A DNA stretch of 64,000 bases from Rufibacter radiotolerans (GTDB lineage: Bacteria > Bacteroidota > Bacteroidia > Cytophagales > Hymenobacteraceae), in NCBI RefSeq assembly GCF_001078055.1, contig NZ_CP010777.1, forward strand, positions 2,440,408 to 2,504,407, written 5' to 3'. The notes below the pieces were generated by a model. That model did not search any database and had not been told where the DNA came from. It saw only the letters and a program-made list of their open reading frames with translations. The translations under genes and the position numbers were made by a program. This document shows positions 58,583 through 64,000 of the stretch, piece by piece (the first letter of the stretch is position 1; every line of letters starts with the position of its first letter).

Positions 58583-60427
58583 TCAGACCTCATTCTCCTG
58601 CAGCGTATACAGCTCGGCAAACAGGCCCCCTTTTTGTAGCAATTCATTACTGGTTCCTTCCTCTACCACACTGCCATCTTTAATGACAAAGATATTGTCT
58701 GCTGCCCTTATGGTGTGCAGCCGGTGGGTGATGGTGATGACGGTGCGGCCCTCCATCAGTTTTTCAAGGGCGTCCAGCACGCTTTTCTCGGCCTCGGGGT
58801 CCAGGGAGGCGGTGGGTTCATCCAGGATAAGGATGGGGGAATTTCGCACAATGGCCCGGGCTATGCCAACGCGCTGCCGCTCTCCCCCAGACAGCGTCAT
58901 GCCCCTTTCCCCTACCTCCGTGTTATACCCCTGCGGAAGCCGGATGATAAACTCATGGGCATTGGCTTTCTGGGCGGCCTCCAGAATTTCCTCTTGGGTG
59001 GCCTCGGGCCTTCCGTAGGCGATATTCTCCTGGATGGTTCCGAAGAAAAGTACGGTCTCCTGGAGCACAAAACTGATCTGCATTCTGAGGCCGTCTAGCT
59101 TGAACTCCTTTATGTCTACCCCGTCCATCAATACCCGGCCGGCCGTGGGATCATAAAACCTGGGGATGAGGCTGGCGATGGTAGATTTTCCGCTGCCGGT
59201 AGGTCCGCAAATACCTACGTGCTGCCCTGCTTTTATCTCCAAGTTGAGGTTATGCAGCACCAGGTTGCCCGGCAGATAGGCAAATGACAGATTTTCCAGT
59301 TTAATGTCACCTTTAAATTTACCAGGCGTACGGGCATTTGGCTTCTGGTAGATAAACGTATCTGTGCCTAAGATCTGTTGAATCCGTTCCAGGGCCACCA
59401 GCGCTTGGGCAATGTTGGTGGTCATTTTGGCAAGGTTCTTGACCGGGTTGAAAAACTTATTGAGGTACGAGAGAAATACCGTTAAGGCCCCCAAAGTCAT
59501 TAACCCCTTCAGGACCAGTTCAGCGCCGCGGTACAGCACAAAAGCGGTGCAAAGGGATATGACAATACTGACCACCGGCGAAATCATAGACTTTACCTTT
59601 CGGGCTTTCAAGGCGGCCTCAATGGTTTCATAACTCACCTTTTCCAAGCGGTGCTCTTCCAGGTCCTGCCGGCCAAAGGCATTGATATTTCTGATGGATT
59701 CCAGCCCTTGTTGCAGCACACTTACCATTTCGGCTTGATCCCTGCGCACCTCATGGGTGGCTTTTTTCACGGCTTTCTTGAACCGGACAATAAAGAGCAG
59801 CAGAAACGGAGACACGCCCACCGCCATGAGGGTAAAGTCCCAGTTAAGGGAGAACATAATTATAAGCATGCCTATAATAGTAAGGGCATCTATCAGAATG
59901 TTCAACAAGGTCTGGGAAGCGAAATCCTGGATAGTGGAAACGTCTGAGGTAATGGTACTGAGGAGTTTACCTACCTGGTTGCGGTCATAGTAAGAAAGCG
60001 AAAGCCGCAGCAAGTGGTGGTACATGTGCCGGCGCAAATCATTGGCCACGTATTGGGCCACACTCTCTGTATAATAATTATTGGCAAAGCTAGCCAGTTC
60101 CCCTAACACGGTGACAAAAACAATGACCAATGCAGCCAGAAGGGCCAGTTCAAACTTGGTCTCGCCAATGGAAAAAGCCCTGATCCAAGCCAGCCACCTA
60201 GGTAAGTCATGGTCATTGATCACATTGTCTATAATGATTTTCAAAGGCCATGGAGTGGCCAGGCTCATGATGGTTTCGCCCAGCATGGCGGCAATTATGA
60301 TCAGGATCCAGGTGCGGTAAGGCTTCAGCAACCCAAACACCAGGCCCGTCAGGCTTTGGGAGACCTGCAGTTTTTCCCCGTCAGATGCCGTTGGATCATG
60401 TGGCCTGTCTGTAGAAACTGTTTCCAT
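58583..60427 (-). CDS. ABC transporter, fused permease and ATPase (exporter, MsbA-like)
   Basis: 614 residues: a six-helix transmembrane domain (about 30-330) and an ABC ATPase domain (about 360-600) with Walker A GPTGSGKST, Q-loop FVLQETVLFFGTI, signature LSGGERQR, Walker B ILILDEPTASLD and switch His ITHRLHTI. It belongs to the homodimeric exporters that move lipids, peptides or drugs outward. The substrate cannot be told. It lies 120 bp upstream of mgtA on the same strand. Confidence 0.92.
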   Translation of the reverse strand: METVSTDRPHDPTASDGEKLQVSQSLTGLVFGLLKPYRTWILIIIAAMLGETIMSLATPWPLKIIIDNVINDHDLPRWLAWIRAFSIGETKFELALLAALVIVFVTVLGELASFANNYYTESVAQYVANDLRRHMYHHLLRLSLSYYDRNQVGKLLSTITSDVSTIQDFASQTLLNILIDALTIIGMLIIMFSLNWDFTLMAVGVSPFLLLFIVRFKKAVKKATHEVRRDQAEMVSVLQQGLESIRNINAFGRQDLEEHRLEKVSYETIEAALKARKVKSMISPVVSIVISLCTAFVLYRGAELVLKGLMTLGALTVFLSYLNKFFNPVKNLAKMTTNIAQALVALERIQQILGTDTFIYQKPNARTPGKFKGDIKLENLSFAYLPGNLVLHNLNLEIKAGQHVGICGPTGSGKSTIASLIPRFYDPTAGRVLMDGVDIKEFKLDGLRMQISFVLQETVLFFGTIQENIAYGRPEATQEEILEAAQKANAHEFIIRLPQGYNTEVGERGMTLSGGERQRVGIARAIVRNSPILILDEPTASLDPEAEKSVLDALEKLMEGRTVITITHRLHTIRAADNIFVIKDGSVVEEGTSNELLQKGGLFAELYTLQENEV

Positions 60428-60696
60428 AACATCTTCTGCTATAAGACCAATACGAGTTTCAGCTCAACTTATATGTGGTAGGAGCTTTTTTAGGGCTTGT
60501 GAGAAGCAGGTGGATTCGGTTTGAGGGAAAGGGCGTTGGGAACTATTAAGGAGATTAAGGGAGGGGTTTGTTTGGGAGCTTTACTTTCTTGTTGCTAAAA
60601 TACGCGTACCACTATTTAATTTATAAGTTTAACGGGTCTTGCTAAACTACTATAAGTCCGGCGGCCGAAGCATGCAAAATATTGGCAAAAGTTACT

Positions 60697-61215
60697 CTAT
60701 TTAAACATAAAGCTGGAAGCAAAAACAATGATTATTATAGCCCCTAACAGAATCATGATCCGGGAAAACCTATTTGTGAGCTTTACCTTTATTGCACCTT
60801 TAGGAATGTTTTGTTCAAGAGCTTTTTTTACCTGACTATAATTTTGATACTGCTTTTCTCCTAATGTCATCTGGTCTCGGTCGGGTAACTGTATAAGAAT
60901 TCCACTCGTTGACCATACATAATCAGATATCTTCAAATCTTTGTAATCGTAAAATCTGGTAAATAGTCCATATAGATATATCACTTCAAGCTTGTTCGGG
61001 TGGAACTTGAAATCCTTCAACAAGGACAGAAACAAGGCTAATGGGAAAATAGAAATCCACGAGAGGAATAGAACTCCTCCAATTATATCTATGTCTGTAA
61101 CATTGTCGAGGTTATTAATTATTATGATATAGACTATATAAAGCATTACTACCGAACAGATGGAAAACACCACAAGCAAAGGAAGTAGAAGATAGGTAAG
61201 TCTTGACTTTATCAT
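60697..61215 (-). CDS. Hypothetical membrane protein with PH-like domain, AT-rich
   Basis: 172 residues with two N-terminal membrane helices (about 8-32 and 44-66), a soluble middle (about 72-145; FHPNKLEVIYLYG, YDYKDLKISDYVW) reminiscent of bacterial PH-like domains, and a C-terminal helix (IMILLGAIIIIVFASSFMF). Codons are AT-rich compared with neighbours, so it may be recently acquired. No partner gene is adjacent. The PH-like call rests on pattern only. Confidence 0.65.
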   Translation of the reverse strand: MIKSRLTYLLLPLLVVFSICSVVMLYIVYIIIINNLDNVTDIDIIGGVLFLSWISIFPLALFLSLLKDFKFHPNKLEVIYLYGLFTRFYDYKDLKISDYVWSTSGILIQLPDRDQMTLGEKQYQNYSQVKKALEQNIPKGAIKVKLTNRFSRIMILLGAIIIIVFASSFMFK

Positions 61216-61414
61216 TCTTTAAAATTTTGCCAACTAGCCGCTAAAGGCGTTATTCGGTTTATTTACATAATGCATAAAAGAGAGCTGAATTAATAACCAC
61301 CTTAAACCCAACGCTTATCCTGCCAAACCGCATCTAAAATAATAATAAGCAGGCACTGAACTAAGCCCTAGTCCGAACCACCAATCATAAATACAAGATA
61401 CAGAAAGAATTTTC

Positions 61415-61452
61415 TGTTTTGAGGCCATTTTCCGGAAAACGGCCTCAAAACA
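61415..61452. repeat. Dispersed palindrome copy 23
   Basis: TGTTTTGAGGCCATTTT, loop CCGG, AAAACGGCCTCAAAACA. GAGGCC in one arm is matched by GGCCTC in the other. It lies about 50 bp beyond the stop of the polyprenyl synthase gene (minus strand). Confidence 0.92.
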
Positions 61453-61503
61453 CCAATGCTACTAACGATAAACGTTTTCAGGGAAAAGGATTGAAAAGGC
61501 GGC

Positions 61504-62481
61504 TTATTTCTCCCGGTCTATGGTGTACCGGATGAGTTGCTCCAGGGAGTCGCGGGAAGGGGAAGCGGGGAAGGTGTGGAGGAGTTCCAGGGCCTCGGCG
61601 TGGAAGGCTTCCATCCGCTGGATAGAGTATTCCAGGCCCCCAGATTTTTTCACGAAGGCAATCACCTCGTTGATCTTTTCGGTTTTGCCGTTGTTGTTCT
61701 TGACGTTGTAGATCACGCGGCGCTTGGTGAGCCAATCTGCTTGCTGCAAGGCGTAGATTAGGGGAAGCGTCATTTTCTTCTCTTTGATGTCAATGCCCAC
61801 GGGTTTGCCTATCTCGGCGGTGCCGTAGTCAAACAAATCATCTTTGATCTGGAAGGCCAGGCCCACTTTCTCGCCAAACAGGCGGGCTTTCTCCACGGTT
61901 TCCTCATCAGCGCCCGCCGAGGCCACGCCAACGGCACAGCAAGACGCTATCAACGAGGCGGTTTTCTGCCGGATGATGTCAAAATACACCTCTTCGGTGA
62001 TGTCCAGGCGACGGGCCTTCTCCATCTGTAGGAGTTCGCCCTCACTCATCTCGCGCACGGCGTTGCTCACAATCTTGAGGAGCGCAAAATCATTGTTGTT
62101 GAGGGAGAGCAAGAGGCCTTTGGAGAGCAGGTAATCACCCACCAACACGGCAATCTTGTTTTTCCAGAGGGCGTTCACAGAGAAGAAACCGCGGCGATAA
62201 TTGGAATCATCTACCACATCATCATGTACCAAGGTGGCGGTGTGCAGCAGTTCAATGAGGGCGGCGCCGCGGTAGGTAGCCTCAGAGGTTTGATCCTGCA
62301 TGAGCTTGGCCATAAAGAAAACGAACATGGGGCGCATCTGCTTCCCTTTCCGTTTTACAATGTAGCCCATGATCTTATCCAGCAACAGAACATTGGATTG
62401 CATAGACTGCCGGAACTTCTTTTCGAACTCCTGCATCTCGGCTGCAATGGGGACCTGTATCTGGTTTAAAGGGCTGCTCAT
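61504..62481 (-). CDS. Polyprenyl diphosphate synthase (long-chain trans-prenyl transferase)
   Basis: A 325-residue IspB/IspA-fold enzyme. The two Asp-rich motifs for Mg2+-diphosphate binding are HDDVVDD (Asp87, 88, 91) and IKDDLFDY (Asp214, 215, 218), plus KGKQMRP near the N-terminus. The first motif's context (LLHTATLVHDDVVDDSNYRRG) fits octaprenyl/heptaprenyl synthases that make the menaquinone side chain, the usual quinone of Bacteroidota. Chain length cannot be fixed by eye. It is divergent from the hydrolase-folK pair. Confidence 0.93.
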   Translation of the reverse strand: MSSPLNQIQVPIAAEMQEFEKKFRQSMQSNVLLLDKIMGYIVKRKGKQMRPMFVFFMAKLMQDQTSEATYRGAALIELLHTATLVHDDVVDDSNYRRGFFSVNALWKNKIAVLVGDYLLSKGLLLSLNNNDFALLKIVSNAVREMSEGELLQMEKARRLDITEEVYFDIIRQKTASLIASCCAVGVASAGADEETVEKARLFGEKVGLAFQIKDDLFDYGTAEIGKPVGIDIKEKKMTLPLIYALQQADWLTKRRVIYNVKNNNGKTEKINEVIAFVKKSGGLEYSIQRMEAFHAEALELLHTFPASPSRDSLEQLIRYTIDREK

Positions 62482-62584
62482 TTTGGTGGCACAATAATAC
62501 GAGCCTCCGCCCTCGAAAGCAAACGCTCCATTTGGATTTGACGTTATTCAGGCGTTACTTCGGCGGCCTTTTAAAATTAACCTT

Positions 62585-63442
62585 ATGGTACAGCACACAG
62601 ACTTTCTTCTCTCCTCTCCGCATGGCCGCGATTTTGCCGTTGACGCCCGCTGGGAAGCCGATGGACAGGCCAAACCGGTGGTGGTGTTCGTGCACGGGTT
62701 CAAGGGTTTCAAGGACTGGGGCCACTTTAATTTACTGGCAGATTACTTTGCCCACCATGGGTTTGTGTTTGTAAAGCTGAACCTGTCACATAACGGCGTG
62801 GAGCCAGACGGCACCGACCTCACCAACATGGAAGCCTTCGGGAACAACAATTTCTGCATTGAGTTGGACGATCTGGGCACCGTCATAGACCACCTGAAAA
62901 ACAACCCCGCCCAAATACCGGCTCAGGAAATGGATCCTGACTACCTGTTTCTGATCGGGCACAGTCGTGGCGGTGGCCTGGTGCTGCTTAAGGCCTCTGA
63001 AGACAGCCGCATCACGGGCGTGGCCACATGGTCGGCGATCAGTGACATAGACCAGCGATGGTCGCCTGAGGTGATGGAGCAGTGGCAAAAGACCGGGGTG
63101 CAGTACATTGCCAATGCCCGCACGGGCCAGCAAATGCCGCTCTACTACCAATTGGTGGAGAATTACCTGGCCAACCGCGACCGCCTGAATATTGCCAAGG
63201 CCGTAGAAAAGATCCAGATGCCGCTCCTCATCATCCATGGCGAACAGGATGAGACGCTACCCGTGCAAATGGCCCACGATTTGCACGCCCAAAACCCCTT
63301 CGCGGAGCTTTACCTTATCCCAGAGGGCGACCATTCATTCGGTGGGAAGCACCCCTATGGAGAACCGCACTTACCAACCCCAGCCCAAGCCGCCGCCGAT
63401 AAAACCATCAAATTCTTTCAGGAAGCCATAGCCCGTTCATAA
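62585..63442 (+). CDS. Alpha/beta hydrolase
   Basis: A 285-residue cytoplasmic hydrolase with oxyanion-region VFVHGFKGFKDWG, nucleophile elbow GHSRGG, acid Asp in HGEQDETLP and base His in EGDHSFGG. It resembles serine aminopeptidase/dienelactone-type hydrolases; the substrate is unknown. Its stop codon overlaps the folK start by 1 bp (TAATG), so the two genes are translated together. Confidence 0.9.
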   Translation: MVQHTDFLLSSPHGRDFAVDARWEADGQAKPVVVFVHGFKGFKDWGHFNLLADYFAHHGFVFVKLNLSHNGVEPDGTDLTNMEAFGNNNFCIELDDLGTVIDHLKNNPAQIPAQEMDPDYLFLIGHSRGGGLVLLKASEDSRITGVATWSAISDIDQRWSPEVMEQWQKTGVQYIANARTGQQMPLYYQLVENYLANRDRLNIAKAVEKIQMPLLIIHGEQDETLPVQMAHDLHAQNPFAELYLIPEGDHSFGGKHPYGEPHLPTPAQAAADKTIKFFQEAIARS

Positions 63443-63927
63443 TGACCCCTCTTTTTCTGCTACTGGGCAGCAACCTGGGCGACCGTACCTTTTACCTTAC
63501 AGAGGCCTGTTTGCGTTTAGAGGCCGTTTTCGGGAAAACAGCCCTAAGGTCCAGCCTCTACCAAACCGCCGCCTGGGGCTTTGAAGATCAACCATCCTTC
63601 CTGAACCAGGTGCTGGTCTTTCACACCAATCTTTCCCCGCAAGAAGTGCTGGCCACTACCCAACAGGTAGAACAAGACCTGGGCCGCATCAGGAAGGAAC
63701 GCTGGGGAGCCCGCGTCATTGACATTGATCTGCTCTTTTATGGTCAGGGAATCATAGAAACCGCCACCTTACATCTTCCCCACCCCCAACTGCACCTCCG
63801 GCGCTTTACTCTGGTTCCCCTGGCAGAAGTAGCCCCAGATTTCATACACCCGGTTTTAGGCAAAACGGTAGCAGAACTCCTAGAGGAGTGCCCGGATTTG
63901 TTGGAGGTGAGTCTAGTAAGGGAGTGA
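63442..63927 (+). CDS. folK: HPPK, 2-amino-4-hydroxy-6-hydroxymethyldihydropteridine diphosphokinase
   Basis: 161 residues, normal for FolK. LLLGSNLGDR, SSLYQTAAWGFEDQPSFLNQV and the signature RKERWGARVIDIDLLFYG are clear. It pyrophosphorylates 6-hydroxymethyl-dihydropterin using ATP in folate synthesis. It overlaps the upstream hydrolase by 1 bp. Unusually, codons about 25-36 coincide with a copy of the dispersed palindrome, with no change in protein length. Confidence 0.96.
   Translation: MTPLFLLLGSNLGDRTFYLTEACLRLEAVFGKTALRSSLYQTAAWGFEDQPSFLNQVLVFHTNLSPQEVLATTQQVEQDLGRIRKERWGARVIDIDLLFYGQGIIETATLHLPHPQLHLRRFTLVPLAEVAPDFIHPVLGKTVAELLEECPDLLEVSLVRE
63513..63550. repeat. Palindrome copy 24 inside folK
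   Basis: GCGTTTAGAGGCCGTTTT, loop CGGG, AAAACAGCCCTAAGG. The core is nearly the same as copy 11 at 28422. Protein reading across it: RLEAVFGKTALR. Confidence 0.7.
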
Positions 63928-64000
63928 TGTTAGAGGATTTTTCCGACGATTCTCCAATAGTCATCTCTTGTGTAAACACCCCTCTGCGCTCCCCTCAAGG

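Overview
The window is a 64 kb stretch of chromosome from a member of the Bacteroidota, most likely Cytophagales/Hymenobacteraceae (Rufibacter- or Pontibacter-like; the genus is my inference). The evidence is: three surface or secreted proteins, two of them complete and ending in type IX secretion (T9SS) C-terminal sorting domains; promoters matching the Bacteroidota -33 TTTG / -7 TAnnTTTG pattern (tRNA-Arg, sucC, pgk, phosphate operon); almost no Shine-Dalgarno sequences; and many stand-alone receiver-domain proteins. No prophage, insertion sequence, CRISPR array or rRNA operon is present. Coding density is ordinary, with housekeeping genes mixed with envelope and stress genes.

Layout. 1-3172 (-): a large modular CotH-kinase surface protein cut by the window edge. 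4007-10286 (+): a complete phosphate-starvation operon (porin, pstS, pstC, pstA, pstB, phoU) preceded by a three-repeat, 11-bp-period PhoB-type box and closed by a strong terminator. 10586-16215 (-): a tightly packed four-gene operon in which a tandem-fused double D-Ala-D-Ala ligase leads a PASTA protein, a T9SS protein and a rhodanese. 16498-22968 (+, mostly): hypothetical, S9 peptidase, DinB protein, outer-membrane protein, pgk. 23131-28288 (-): RecQ, a phage-annealing-like protein, LolD-type ATPase, separated by long non-coding stretches with GC-rich repeats. 28527-31803 (+): GH113-like lipoprotein, sucC, transglutaminase-like protein; then ohr (-), tRNA-Arg(CCG) and a receiver protein. 33799-36863: small hypotheticals, a frameshifted pseudogene and a Pmp3/YqaE lipoprotein. 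37107-39846: histidine kinase plus two receivers and a 36-aa Lys-rich protein. 40026-45776 (-): NhaA, trehalase, TrkA and TrkH, an ion/osmolyte neighbourhood. 46420-48682 (-): overlapping kinase/receiver pair. 49181-54388: T9SS subtilase convergent with aconitase. 54541-63927: TlpA-like lipoprotein, MgtA, ABC exporter, hypothetical, polyprenyl synthase, hydrolase and FolK.

The strongest unexplained signal is a dispersed palindrome family, core GTTTTGGGCCTGTTTTC-n-GAAAACAGGCCCAAAAC, with about 24 copies in 64 kb. Most copies sit within tens of bases (sometimes 1-3) of a stop codon, the arms vary in a compensatory way, two copies lie between genes of the pst operon, and one lies inside folK. 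No REP-associated transposase is visible in the window. Other notable items are a PstS-like insert in PstC, the tandem Ddl fusion, a GC-rich LamG patch in the CotH protein, an intrinsic-terminator hairpin with no upstream gene, and a Pmp3 domain on a lipoprotein stalk.
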